The notes beneath the pieces are model-generated. The model was not told where the DNA came from and did no database searches. It worked only from the letters and a program-made list of their open reading frames with translations. A stretch of DNA of 64,000 nucleotides, from assembly GCF_014873875.1 (NCBI RefSeq), contig NZ_JADBEM010000001.1:372001-436000 (forward strand). The letters run 5' to 3'. This DNA is from Actinopolymorpha pittospori (GTDB lineage Bacteria; Actinomycetota; Actinomycetes; Propionibacteriales; Actinopolymorphaceae). The first letter of the stretch is position 1. Each line of letters starts with the position of its first letter. The translations under genes and the position numbers were made by a program. Of this stretch, positions 27,451-36,372 are shown in pieces.

Positions 27451-30400
27451 TCATCCCTGGGTCGGACCGGGCGCGGGCAGGCCCGGGAAGCGGTACTGCG
27501 GGAATGTGTAGGCGGGGGCGAGGTCCGCGTCGGCGGAGCCGAGCTCGACGACGTGGGCGCGCAGCCGGTCGGTGCGGACCTCGACGCCGATCGGGTGGAA
27601 CCAGTTGAGGATGTTCATCACGAGGTCGTACTGGTCCTTGGTCAGCGTCACGGTCGGATCCGCGTCTAGCGCGGGCACCAGCCGGACCTCGAATTGGTAT
27701 GGCAGCAGGTGGTCGCCGCGCACCGAGACGACCCGCACCAGCGTGCTGCCCGGCTGCGCCCCGGTGACCCGGATCGTCGGGCTCACCACGGAGGAGAGCT
27801 CGACCTGGCCCCGGCTGAACGGCACGGTGGCCCAGGACAGCTGCTCGCCGGCACCGGAGCCGAGCCGGACCGCGGTCATGACGCGCGGCGCGCGCTGCGG
27901 CGTCTGACCGAGTGGCGCCGGGTCGCCGAGCACGACCGTGCCGGCGGAGACCGCGACGACCGCGGCCGGGTACGCCGCGCCGGCCGGGCTGGTGGCCGGC
28001 CACCGGGTCGGTCCGGCTGGCGTGAAGACCGGCGCCAGCAGCGTGTCCGTCGCCGCGTCCAGCACGTGCACCCGACCGGGACCGGAGGTGGCGACGTAGA
28101 GGAACCTCCCGTCGGCGCCGATGGCCATGGCGCCCGGTGCCGCGTCCGCCGGGAAGCCGTCGACGACCTTGGACTGGGTGTTCGTCGCGGTCTGGTAGAT
28201 CCGGACCGTCCCCGTGCGGTCGGCCGGATCGTCGGCGGCGCACGACACGTACAGCTTCGCCCCGTTCGGGCTGACGACCGCGTGGGCGGCGCCGGCGCCG
28301 GTGGCGATCGCCGCTCCCGCCACCAGCGTGGTCAGGTCGACCCGGCAGAACCGGTTGCCGGCGAGCACCGCGTAGAGCGTGCTGCCGCCGGGGACGACCG
28401 CCAGTGACAGCGGGGTGTCCGGCACCGTGCCGGTGGCGACCTGCGCTCCGGTGCCGGTGTCGTATGCCCGGATCGTCCGGTCGCCGGCGCAGCCGACGAA
28501 CAGCCGGGTGCCCGCCGTGGCCAGCGCGACCGGCTGCGGTCCGGTGCTGATCTGGGTGCCGGTTGGGGCGAGCGTGACCGGGTCCAGCACGGAGACCGTC
28601 CCGGGCAGCTCGTGCGCTACGTACAGCTTGCCGGCGGCGAACGCCAGCGCGACCGGGGTGGCCTGCACCCAGGCCGAGCGGTCCAGGGTCAGGGCGGGGA
28701 ACGCCGTCGCGGTGCCGGCAAGGGTCAACGCGGTGACCCGGGCGCTCGCCCGGTTCGCGACGTACGCCCGGCTGCCGTCGGCGGCGAACGCCACCGCCGA
28801 CGGATCGGCCTGCGGGCTCGCCGACGCGGTCACCGCCGTGCCGACGGCGACCTCGGCCGGGCCGGTGACACCGATCTGCTCGCCGGCCGAGACCGCGACC
28901 TGCACGGTCTGCGGCGGCCCGGCGTCGACCCGGACGAAGTCGAACCCGGCCGCGAACGCCCGCGCCGCGAGCGCCGGCGCGGTCAGCGTGGAGTGGCGCA
29001 GCCACAGCGCCCGGCCCTGGGCGAGCAGGCCGGCGCCGGCGGGGTCGTACGCCTTCACCACGGTCACCGCGCCCGCGCCGGTGAGTAGGCCGAGCAGGCG
29101 GTCGAGCGCCAGCCCGGTGACCCGCTGCATCCGGCGGTTGGCCGGGTCGGTGCCGTACGCGACGTTGGGGTGCTCGCCGGTCAGGTCGTCGGTCCGGGTG
29201 ACCAGGTAGACCTCGTCGAAGTCGTCATGCGGCGCACCGGCGGCCGCGGCCTCGGCGACGCCGCGGGTGCCGTCGCCGGTGATCGATCCCCCGACGCCGA
29301 GCGCCGTGTCGGACAGTCCGATGCGGACGGTGCGGCTGCCGCCGGCCGTGTGCCGCCGGCGGACGACCTCGGCGCGGACGGACAGGGTGCCGGCGGCGAC
29401 GCCCTGCAGCACGGCCTTCTTCCCGGCGAGCGTCACGGCCGCCTCCCCCGGTCCGCACCGGGACACCGACCAGCGCACCTCGGCGTCCGCGAGGGGGCCG
29501 GGGTCCGGGTCCAGCGACAGCGTCAGGGTGCCGCCCTCGATCAGGTCGGGAAGGGCCGTGCCGCTGACGGCCGGCGCCGGCAGGATCCGGAACGAGTCCG
29601 CGGCGGCCTGCGCGACGTGCACCTCGCCGGAGCCGGTACGCCGGACCCAGCCGAAGCCGGCGGCGAAGGCGTGCACGGCGAGCTCGCCGGGCGGCAGCGT
29701 CTCGTGCGCGAGCAGCAGCGCGCGGCCAATCCGGGACAGGTCGCCGGCCTCCGGGTCGTACGCCCGCAGCACCCGCAGGCTGCCTGTGACGGGAGCGAGC
29801 CGGTCTAGCAGCCGGCCCAGCGCGGCCCGCACGCTCCACTGCATGAGCCGGTGCTCCGCCACTCCGCCGAAGTCGAGCTTGGGCCGGTTCTCGTGCGGGC
29901 GCAGCCACGCCGGGTCGAAGCCGGACTCGTCCTCGACCACGCCGACCGCGGCGGCCTCGGTGCTGTGCACGTCACCGTCCGCGGCGATGCCGGCACCCGG
30001 CGCGAACGGCCCCGGCAACACCCGCATCGGCAGCGTCCCCGTCGTCAGCGGGTCGACGCCCTCGTCCAAGACGAAGGGCCGGGGATCGCCGCCGACCGGG
30101 CCGACCAGCTCGGTCAGCGCGTTGAGGAGCGCGTCGGGGGTGGGCAGCAGCCAGCGCTGGAACACCCGCAGCCGACGGCGGTACTCGTCGTCCCCCTCGC
30201 CGACCACCGGGTGGAACGACGACCGCGCCACCGTGGACAGCCGCACCTCGTCGATCAGGCCGGCGTACTGGGCGTCGGTCGGGGTGTTGGCGACGAGCTC
30301 GTTGCCCCGCCCGAGCCGGAGCGGCTCCGCGCTGGTCAACGCGCCCAGCGGCTCGAACCGGCTGTTGGCGACCAGCGCGCCGTCGAGGTAGAGCCGGCCG

Positions 30401-31494
30401 GTGGTACCGCCGGTGCGGTCGAGGACGCCGGCCACGTGGTGGGACCGGCCGTCGGCCAGGTCGACGTCGGCGAACAGCTCGTACTCCCGGCTGCCGTCGG
30501 CCACCGAGAACCGCACGTTGTGGTCGATGCCGCGGTAGGAGCCGACGGTGAGCGCCCAGCCCGTGCCGGCGGGGGCGTTGAGCGGGTTGCGCTTGGCGAC
30601 CACGGCGCCGGGTGTGGTCACGGCCCGGTCCGGCTTGACGACCGCCTCGACGGTGAACCCGCTGCCGGCCGGCAGCGCGAAGTCGGCGTGGTCCGGCACG
30701 GTCACCTGCGCCGGCGACCTGGTGCTGAAACCGAAGGCGTACGAGAAGCGTCCCGGCTGGCCGGACCGGCCGCCGCTGTTCGTGCCCGGGTGGCTGGTGG
30801 ACTCGTACCGGGCCCGGTCGTCCGCGACGGTGACCACCTCGGGCTGGCCGCCGGACGGCCGGTCGTCCAGGTGGTAGAGCGCGATCGTGTCCGGGTCCCA
30901 GGCGTACGGGCGGGGCGGGAACCGCGGCACCCATAGGTCCCCGCCGAGCAGGTCGAGGCTGGCCCCGTGGGCGGTGGCCGCGTTCCGCTGGGCGGCGACG
31001 TCGGTGAGCAGCGCCCCCAGCTCGGCGTGCTCGGCCCCGATCACCCAGAGCAGCTTGGCCAGGTTGCCGAGCAGCCCGACCAGCTGCCAGGCGGCGGCCG
31101 TCTGGTCGGCGGGCGGCTGCGGCTGGAAGCGGGTCAGCCGCAGCGTGGGCGTGATCGCCGCCGCCGCGCCGAGCGGCACCGCCACCCCGGCCGCGGCACC
31201 GGCCGGCACGACGACGTCGACCGACTCCTCGGGCAGCCCGGCGTCCCTGGTGAACCACACCCGCACGGTGGCCGGCACCGTCGGCGGAGCCTGCGGAACC
31301 ACCAGGTAGCGCGGGGACTGCGGCAACCGGCCGGCGTAGCGGCTCCGGTAGGAGCCGAAGTCGTACGCCGGAACCGTCGTGATGCCGGCTCCGTCGGTCC
31401 CGCCCAGCGGCAGGGTCAGGCGTTCCATGCCGCGCTGGTACGCGGCGGTCAACCCGAGCTGCATGCTGTCCAGCACGGCGGTCGGGCCGGTCAT
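27451..31494 (-). CDS. Giant gpI-like baseplate protein with LamG and beta-propeller domains
   Basis: A 1,347-residue protein whose ATG overlaps the gpJ stop (ATGA). Residues about 130-210 and 430-480 (EYRRRLRVFQRWLLPTPDAL) resemble phage tail protein I/wedge parts, interrupted by a LamG/concanavalin-like domain (about 240-420: FTVEAVVKP, HHVAGVLDR, YLDGALVAN, GLIDEVRLS). A module of about 90 residues occurs twice (about 548-640 and 786-880), sharing LLDRL/LLGLL, KAYDP/RAYDP and AFAAGF. Residues about 890-1190 form a YVTN-type beta-propeller (SRAYVANR, KLYVAHELPG, AKLYVSCA, RFLYVATSG). The C-terminus ends with TFPQYRFPGLP. In gene order it replaces gpI and tail fibre, so it probably joins baseplate to receptor. 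No signal peptide. Confidence 0.8.
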   Translation of the reverse strand: MTGPTAVLDSMQLGLTAAYQRGMERLTLPLGGTDGAGITTVPAYDFGSYRSRYAGRLPQSPRYLVVPQAPPTVPATVRVWFTRDAGLPEESVDVVVPAGAAAGVAVPLGAAAAITPTLRLTRFQPQPPADQTAAAWQLVGLLGNLAKLLWVIGAEHAELGALLTDVAAQRNAATAHGASLDLLGGDLWVPRFPPRPYAWDPDTIALYHLDDRPSGGQPEVVTVADDRARYESTSHPGTNSGGRSGQPGRFSYAFGFSTRSPAQVTVPDHADFALPAGSGFTVEAVVKPDRAVTTPGAVVAKRNPLNAPAGTGWALTVGSYRGIDHNVRFSVADGSREYELFADVDLADGRSHHVAGVLDRTGGTTGRLYLDGALVANSRFEPLGALTSAEPLRLGRGNELVANTPTDAQYAGLIDEVRLSTVARSSFHPVVGEGDDEYRRRLRVFQRWLLPTPDALLNALTELVGPVGGDPRPFVLDEGVDPLTTGTLPMRVLPGPFAPGAGIAADGDVHSTEAAAVGVVEDESGFDPAWLRPHENRPKLDFGGVAEHRLMQWSVRAALGRLLDRLAPVTGSLRVLRAYDPEAGDLSRIGRALLLAHETLPPGELAVHAFAAGFGWVRRTGSGEVHVAQAAADSFRILPAPAVSGTALPDLIEGGTLTLSLDPDPGPLADAEVRWSVSRCGPGEAAVTLAGKKAVLQGVAAGTLSVRAEVVRRRHTAGGSRTVRIGLSDTALGVGGSITGDGTRGVAEAAAAGAPHDDFDEVYLVTRTDDLTGEHPNVAYGTDPANRRMQRVTGLALDRLLGLLTGAGAVTVVKAYDPAGAGLLAQGRALWLRHSTLTAPALAARAFAAGFDFVRVDAGPPQTVQVAVSAGEQIGVTGPAEVAVGTAVTASASPQADPSAVAFAADGSRAYVANRASARVTALTLAGTATAFPALTLDRSAWVQATPVALAFAAGKLYVAHELPGTVSVLDPVTLAPTGTQISTGPQPVALATAGTRLFVGCAGDRTIRAYDTGTGAQVATGTVPDTPLSLAVVPGGSTLYAVLAGNRFCRVDLTTLVAGAAIATGAGAAHAVVSPNGAKLYVSCAADDPADRTGTVRIYQTATNTQSKVVDGFPADAAPGAMAIGADGRFLYVATSGPGRVHVLDAATDTLLAPVFTPAGPTRWPATSPAGAAYPAAVVAVSAGTVVLGDPAPLGQTPQRAPRVMTAVRLGSGAGEQLSWATVPFSRGQVELSSVVSPTIRVTGAQPGSTLVRVVSVRGDHLLPYQFEVRLVPALDADPTVTLTKDQYDLVMNILNWFHPIGVEVRTDRLRAHVVELGSADADLAPAYTFPQYRFPGLPAPGPTQG

Positions 31495-32825
31495 GGCGCG
31501 CTGACCACGATGTCGATGAGCTGGGAGTCGATCGACAGCTGCGCGACCTCCTGCGGCCGCAGCGTGAGGTTGTCTCCGATCGCCAGCTCGACGGACTGGC
31601 CGAAGGCGGGATCCCCCAGGGCGACCGCGTCGAAGGCCGGCGGGCAGCGGCGCAGGTGCAGGTTCTGCACGTCGATGACGCCCGGCGCGGTGCGGGCCAG
31701 CAGCAGCACGTCGGAATACTGCACGCCGCGGCCGAGGCGCAGGCTGCCCACGCTCGCCCGCAACGCGTCGAGCAGGTTGGCGCGGATCGCGTCCTCGTCG
31801 TGCCCGGCCTGCACCACGACGGTGGCGCGGATGCCCACGTCCACCACGTCGGCCTGGGTGATATTCGGGAACACCGACGCCGGACGGAACTGCCGGACGG
31901 TCTCGAGCACCGTGTCGTACACGCCCGGCACCGGGCCGCCGCCGGTACGCCACGGCCAGCCGGGCTCGGTGGCGACCAGGATGTCGAAGTAGTACGGCGA
32001 GCCGACCTGCCGCGGCTTGGCGAACGCCCGCCCGCCGAACAGGAACATCGAGAAGTAGCTCTGGGATACGTCGACACCGCCGAGCGGGTCGAACAGCGCG
32101 GCGTCGCGCACCCCGTCCAGGTCGAGCACCTGGGCGGCCACCGCCTCGGGTGTCCACAGTGTCCTCGGCAGGCCGAGCAGCCTGGCCCGGTAGTCGGCGT
32201 CCGGCTCGGTCAGCTCGCCGCCGCCGAACGGGTTCGGGTTGGTGGCCGTGACGGTGGCGGTGCCCAGGTTCAGGTGCAGCGCCGCCCAGCCAGGGTCGAG
32301 CTGCAGTGCCTGCTGGGCGGGCAGGTTGCCGGCCGCGCCCCGCGGGACCGCCCGGACGCCGACCGTCGCCGCCGGGACGGCCGCGTCGAGGACGACCGCC
32401 TCCACCATGCGGAACGCCCGGGTCGGCGCGGCGGTCGTCACGATCACCGAGCCCTCGGGCAGCACGTACCGGCGGCCGGGTCCGCCGCCCGCGAGGGTCA
32501 GCAGCACCTCGCCGACGGCCGGCAGGTCGCGCCGGGACAGCCCGAGGTCGGTGCCGAGCAGGTCGAGGCCCGCGCCGGAGGCGGTGGTGACGAAGTTCGC
32601 GTAGAACTGCGCCTCCATGCCGCGCCACAGTTCGTGCGTGTCCCAGGACACCGCGTCGAGCACCTTGCGCAGCGCGCTGCCGGAGGTGACGTCGAGGTCG
32701 ACGTCCTCGCCGAACATCTCCCGGGCGCGGGCCTGCTGGTCGGCAACGATCCGGTCAACGCCCTTGAGGACGAAGCCGTCCTGCGTCACCCCGAACGTCG
32801 GGCGGGCGTCGTTCTGGCTAGCCAA
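31491..32825 (-). CDS. Baseplate wedge protein, gpJ family
   Basis: A 444-residue baseplate J (T4 gp6-like) protein. It has the family N-terminus (FVLKGVDRIVADQQARAREM, SALRKVLDAV), the central GAAGNLPAQQALQLDPG segment matching the conserved G..GNxxA motif, and NPNPFGGGELTEPDADYRAR. The C-terminus carries the usual alternating strands (VVDVGIRATVVVQAGHDE). It forms the ring of wedges that holds sheath initiation. The start is probably TTG 32825, with GAGG just upstream, overlapping the gp25 gene; no closer ATG fits. The gene is coupled by ATGA to the next. Confidence 0.88.
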   Translation of the reverse strand: MASQNDARPTFGVTQDGFVLKGVDRIVADQQARAREMFGEDVDLDVTSGSALRKVLDAVSWDTHELWRGMEAQFYANFVTTASGAGLDLLGTDLGLSRRDLPAVGEVLLTLAGGGPGRRYVLPEGSVIVTTAAPTRAFRMVEAVVLDAAVPAATVGVRAVPRGAAGNLPAQQALQLDPGWAALHLNLGTATVTATNPNPFGGGELTEPDADYRARLLGLPRTLWTPEAVAAQVLDLDGVRDAALFDPLGGVDVSQSYFSMFLFGGRAFAKPRQVGSPYYFDILVATEPGWPWRTGGGPVPGVYDTVLETVRQFRPASVFPNITQADVVDVGIRATVVVQAGHDEDAIRANLLDALRASVGSLRLGRGVQYSDVLLLARTAPGVIDVQNLHLRRCPPAFDAVALGDPAFGQSVELAIGDNLTLRPQEVAQLSIDSQLIDIVVSAP

Positions 32826-33327
32826 GGGTTGCCTCCGCATCCACCGTCAACGGCTGATTGGTGACGGTCTCGATGACCACGAAGACCGTGTAGTCACGAC
32901 TGGCCCGCACCGCGGCGACGACCTGTTCCTGCGCGACGGCGTCCAGTTGCGGCTGCGCATCGAACGCGCGGGGATCGTCGGAGAAAAACACCTCGTGCAC
33001 GTCCCGGACCCGCGCGTCGAGGCCGACGCACCGGACGAGCTGCATCTTCACGTACTCCTTGCGGGTCGTAAGGTTGTACGCGTACGCCCCGATGGCGAGC
33101 CGGTCGAAGCCGAACTGGACGTTGAGCCGGTCGGTGCCGAGCTGGGTGTTGATCGATAGCCGCAGCGCCTGGCTGAGTGCGTCCAGTTCCGTGACCTCGG
33201 CGAGGTCGTGGGCCTGCTCGTCGAAGACCAGGTCGCCGTCGTCGAGCCGGAGGCTGTGGCCGAGGCTGGGCTGGCCGGCCGGCGTCACGGACGACGGGAA
33301 GATCGGCGGGATGATGGGCGCGGTCAT
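32818..33327 (-). CDS. Baseplate wedge protein, gp25/GPW family
   Basis: A 169-residue protein with the gp25-like layout. A proline-rich N-terminus (APIIPPIFPSSVTPA) precedes LALD-type segments, here HDLAEVTELDALSQALRLSI, NTQLGTDRLN and FGFDRLAIGAYAYN, then EYVKMQLVRCVGLDARVRDV and a C-terminal strand YTVFVVIETV. gp25 nucleates the sheath on the baseplate. The conserved EPR-type motif of the family is not obvious. ATG 33327 overlaps the PAAR-like stop (ATGA), as elsewhere in this operon. Confidence 0.8.
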   Translation of the reverse strand: MTAPIIPPIFPSSVTPAGQPSLGHSLRLDDGDLVFDEQAHDLAEVTELDALSQALRLSINTQLGTDRLNVQFGFDRLAIGAYAYNLTTRKEYVKMQLVRCVGLDARVRDVHEVFFSDDPRAFDAQPQLDAVAQEQVVAAVRASRDYTVFVVIETVTNQPLTVDAEATLG

Positions 33328-33701
33328 GTGCTGTCCAATGTGGACTGGCCGGCCTGCGCGACGCTCCAGGTGCCGGGGCCGGCCCCGCTCACGGTGGTCC
33401 CGCGCGCGTTGCCCAGCAACGCCGGCTTCCCGCCGAGCGCCAGCAGCCGCGCCTGCCCCGAGAAGGCCGGGCTGGTCACGCACGGCAGGAACGTCGGGGG
33501 CGTGCTGGGCGTCTGCGCCGAGCACGGCGCGACCATGCCGGAGACCGGCGCCGAGGGTGAGCCGAAGGTCAGCCCCGCCTCCATGCCGAGGGTCACCGCG
33601 CCCTTGCCGTCCACGGTGAGCCGGACGTCACCGTCCGCCAGCTTGAGCTGCCCGCCGTGGCTGCACTTGAGCACGGCGCCCTTGACCAGGACGAGTGCCA
33701 T
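33324..33701 (-). CDS. PAAR-like (DUF4280-like) spike-tip protein
   Basis: A 125-residue protein starting VLVKGAVLKCSHGG. It has the Cys13/His15, Cys60 and Cys74 set expected for a metal-stabilised conical tip, in a Gly/Ala/Ser-rich beta framework (LGGKPALLGNARGT). PAAR and DUF4280 proteins sharpen the VgrG or gp5 spike in contractile systems and can carry toxins; this one has no extra domain. It is translationally coupled on both sides: TGATG with the hub/spike gene and ATGA with gp25. Metal binding is inferred from the residues. Confidence 0.78.
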   Translation of the reverse strand: MALVLVKGAVLKCSHGGQLKLADGDVRLTVDGKGAVTLGMEAGLTFGSPSAPVSGMVAPCSAQTPSTPPTFLPCVTSPAFSGQARLLALGGKPALLGNARGTTVSGAGPGTWSVAQAGQSTLDST

Positions 33702-35512
33702 CAGGAGATCGCCACCTTCCCGTCGCCGACGGTCAGCGTGACGCCGCCGGCCTTGAGCACGACCTTTTTCTTGCCGTCGACGGTGACGTTGCCGTCGGCG
33801 TCGATCTCCACCGTGGAACCTGACTTGTGCGTGATCAGCAGGACGTCGGCGTCGCCCTCGGCCGGCCGGCTGCCCAGTGCGGTGAGGGCGTCCTTGCCCA
33901 CAGCGATCTTGAGTCCGGCGGCCTCGATTACCCGCCGGCCGTCAGCCGCCGTCAGGTCGTTGGCGCTCTTGCCCTTCGGGGCCGGCGGGTCCCCGCCGAC
34001 CTCGGTGGGCAGGCACAGCCACCAGTCGCCGTCTTTGGCCGGCGGCGGCTCCATCTTCGGCTCGTCGGACCACAGGTAGCCGGTGACCACGGTGTCGTCG
34101 CGCGAGCCGCGGATTTGGTTCAGCACGGCGCGCATCCCCGTGTACGCCGGGACGGTCAGGCCGACCTGGTGCCAGGCGAACGGCGAGACCATCGGCTTGT
34201 CCGCGAGCTTCGGCCCGTCCTTCTTCTGCGGGATGTCCAGGCTGACGCTGGGCGTGTTCGTGAAGCTGCTCGCCTGCTGTCCATATTGGACGGTGACCCG
34301 GTGCTCGGCGGCCTTCGACGCGCTGACCCGGCCGACGTCGGTGGCCGCGGAGCTCCCGGACGTGGCTTCCTTCACCTTGTCGGCGATCTTGTCGGCGACG
34401 CTGAGCGGGCTGGCGTTGCGCGCCAGCTCGCTCTGGCCGCGCTCGGACTTGCCGGAGCCGAGGAGCGCGACCGCCCGCCCGGCGGAGGCGAAGCCACCGG
34501 TCGCCTCGGAGGAGTACGTGTGCGTCAGCTTCAGGATCCGGAACGGCGAGAACGGGTTCTCGTACCCGGTGAAGTTCGCGATGAGCAGCTGCCCGGCGCG
34601 CAGCTCCGCCCGGCCGGCGGCGGTGAAGTCGAAACCGCCGACCGAGTCCGCCGGCGGCCGTTCGAAGACACCCTTCCGCTTGCTGGCGCTGAGCTGGAAC
34701 GGCTTGAAGTCGGCGAGCTGGGTGCTCACCATGCCCTTGTCGCTGTTGAGCGCGACCAGGTTGTCGCCGCGGGCGAGGAACGCGAGCACCGCGCCCGGGT
34801 TGGGCAGCGCGGGCAGCGGCCCGGCATCCGGCGGGTATTTCAGGTTTGAGCCGAGCAGCACCTTGCCGTCCTGCACGATCGCCTCGGCGTTGAACCGCTC
34901 GGCCAGCTTGGTCAGCAGGACGAACGCGTCCGCCCCGAACAGCTGGAGTTCCTTGAACGGCGGCGCGCCCTCGGCGGAGACCGTCTTCACCTCGCGCGGC
35001 ACCGGGATCTTGGTGACGGCGCCGGCGTTGACCGCGGTGAGGATCCGTTCCAGGGCGTCCTTCGCGGTGGCGTCCGCGGCCACGCTGAGGATCGCCTGCT
35101 TCGCCGTCCCCTCCTGGTCGGCCAGCGGGTCGACGACGGTGGTGGCCTTCAGGGCGAATGCCGCCTGCTCCGTGCCGGACAACAGCACCGAGGTGGGCAC
35201 GACGCGCCCGGTCGCCTCCACCGACTCGATCCGGCCGGCGAAGACCTCCGCGTGGTTCCACGGCTCGTCCAGGTAGCCGAGCCGGACGACGACCTCCAGA
35301 CCGTTCTTGCCCTTGTCGTTGAGCGCGGTGACGAGCTGCTCCTGCACCGAGACGTGCAATTCCTTGAAGGAGATCTTGACGGTGCTCGGCCGGCCGATCT
35401 CATACGTGATCTTGATGACCGGGTCCACGATGACCGAGCCGCTGTAGACGTCGTTCGACAGCTTGAGCTTGATCTCGGGGAACTCGATCTGGTGCCACAG
35501 CACTATGCCCAC
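33701..35512 (-). CDS. VgrG-like hub-spike protein (gp27-gp5 fusion)
   Basis: A 603-residue protein. The first 340 residues form a gp27-like hub (ITYEIGRPSTVKISFKELHV, LEVVVRLGYLDEPWNHAEVF, LTHTYSSEATGGF). About 405-500 is an OB-fold (EHRVTVQYGQQASS, FAWHQVGLTVPAYTGMRAVL, DTVVTGYLWSDEP). The tail after about 565 is a repetitive beta-prism spike (GSTVEIDADGNVTVDGKKKV, GVTLTVGDGKVAIS). This is the membrane-piercing centre of a contractile tail. Length and order match VgrG/Pvc8-like hubs. ATG 35512 overlaps the preceding gene by 10 bases; its own stop overlaps the PAAR-like start. Confidence 0.88.
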   Translation of the reverse strand: MGIVLWHQIEFPEIKLKLSNDVYSGSVIVDPVIKITYEIGRPSTVKISFKELHVSVQEQLVTALNDKGKNGLEVVVRLGYLDEPWNHAEVFAGRIESVEATGRVVPTSVLLSGTEQAAFALKATTVVDPLADQEGTAKQAILSVAADATAKDALERILTAVNAGAVTKIPVPREVKTVSAEGAPPFKELQLFGADAFVLLTKLAERFNAEAIVQDGKVLLGSNLKYPPDAGPLPALPNPGAVLAFLARGDNLVALNSDKGMVSTQLADFKPFQLSASKRKGVFERPPADSVGGFDFTAAGRAELRAGQLLIANFTGYENPFSPFRILKLTHTYSSEATGGFASAGRAVALLGSGKSERGQSELARNASPLSVADKIADKVKEATSGSSAATDVGRVSASKAAEHRVTVQYGQQASSFTNTPSVSLDIPQKKDGPKLADKPMVSPFAWHQVGLTVPAYTGMRAVLNQIRGSRDDTVVTGYLWSDEPKMEPPPAKDGDWWLCLPTEVGGDPPAPKGKSANDLTAADGRRVIEAAGLKIAVGKDALTALGSRPAEGDADVLLITHKSGSTVEIDADGNVTVDGKKKVVLKAGGVTLTVGDGKVAIS

Positions 35513-35865
35513 GGGGCCACCTCCACGGTGATCCGCGAGCCGAAGCTGCCGAGGCCGTTGAGGTTGCCGCGGGCCACCGTCGCCGCCGTCAGCCGGACGG
35601 CGAGTGCGCCGGCGCGGTGCACCAGGCCGGGCTCCGGGGCCAGCTTGCGGAGCAGCAGCACACCGGCGCCCTGCTGGACGACCCGGAGCACCAGGAAGCC
35701 GGGCGCGTCTGGAGCCGCGAGGTCGTACCGCTTCTCGGCCGGGTCGGTCTCCGGCACGGTGAGGTTGGCGTACAGGCCGAACTCGTAGGCGACACCGGCG
35801 ATGTCACAGGCGAACGCCTGCGGCAGGCCGAGGTCCGGCAGCACCGGAAGCGGCGTGAAGTCCAT
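35503..35865 (-). CDS. Small baseplate/tail-connector protein, function unassigned
   Basis: A 120-residue beta-rich protein (FACDIAGVAYEFGLYANLTV, PGFLVLRVVQQGAGVLLLR). It lies three bases after the Dit-like gene and overlaps the hub-spike gene. In contractile tails this slot holds small adaptor or plug proteins between tube and hub. The sequence supports only a small beta protein of the cluster; there is no LysM motif of the kind found in many adaptor proteins. Confidence 0.6.
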   Translation of the reverse strand: MDFTPLPVLPDLGLPQAFACDIAGVAYEFGLYANLTVPETDPAEKRYDLAAPDAPGFLVLRVVQQGAGVLLLRKLAPEPGLVHRAGALAVRLTAATVARGNLNGLGSFGSRITVEVAPWA

Positions 35866-35868
35866 CGC

Positions 35869-36372
35869 CTAACCGCCGAACTGGCGCTTGAGCGGCACCA
35901 TGTCGCTCACGGTGGGAACCGCCGCGATGCCGCCGGCCAGCGCCAGGTCGGCCGCCTCGCCGACGATCGCGGTGACCACCGACCGCGGCACCTGGACGAG
36001 GGTGATCTTCACGTCGATCGCGTCCCGCTGCTTGTTGGACTGGGTGAACGTCAGCGACGTGATCTGCATGTCGGTGGAGATCACCATCGCGGACACCACC
36101 GGGATGCCGGCCAACGCCATCAGCGGCGCGGTCGCGGCCGCCAACAGGCGCGAGGTGAGCGCCATCGCCTCCAGCCCTTTCCGGTACACCAGGCGGGTAC
36201 GCCCGACCAGCGTCGCGTCGATCGTCATCCCGCGTTCGGTCGGCGTGGTGAGCTGGGTGAGCCGGCTGCCGGCCAGCTGCGCGGTCTTGTAGCCCTCGGT
36301 CAGCACGAGGTTGGTGACCGTGAACAGCGGCACGACGCCGATCAGCACCGGGATGTTGACTCCACCGGGCAT
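35869..36372 (-). CDS. Dit-like baseplate/tube-initiator protein
   Basis: A 167-residue protein with ERGMTIDATLVGRTRLVYRK in the first half. After an Ala-rich helix it has the strand pair VISTDMQITSLTFTQSNKQR, AIDVKITLVQVPRSVV, the pattern of Dit-like tail proteins in phages with gp27/gp5-type hubs. Such proteins form the ring between tube and spike. ATG 36372 overlaps the upstream stop (TGATG); a GTG one codon earlier is also possible, with GGGAGG upstream of both. Confidence 0.65.
   Translation of the reverse strand: MPGGVNIPVLIGVVPLFTVTNLVLTEGYKTAQLAGSRLTQLTTPTERGMTIDATLVGRTRLVYRKGLEAMALTSRLLAAATAPLMALAGIPVVSAMVISTDMQITSLTFTQSNKQRDAIDVKITLVQVPRSVVTAIVGEAADLALAGGIAAVPTVSDMVPLKRQFGG

Noticed and set aside
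24879..27608. 909-codon plus-strand open frame
   Set aside because: Runs antisense through the papain-fold and fibre genes and the IS256 remnant; composition is Arg/Gly/Val-rich shadow sequence.
31495..32628. 5' extension of the giant gpI-like gene over the gpJ gene
   Set aside because: The frame is open but overlaps gpJ completely; the ATGA overlap at 31494 and the onset of family-like sequence mark the true start.
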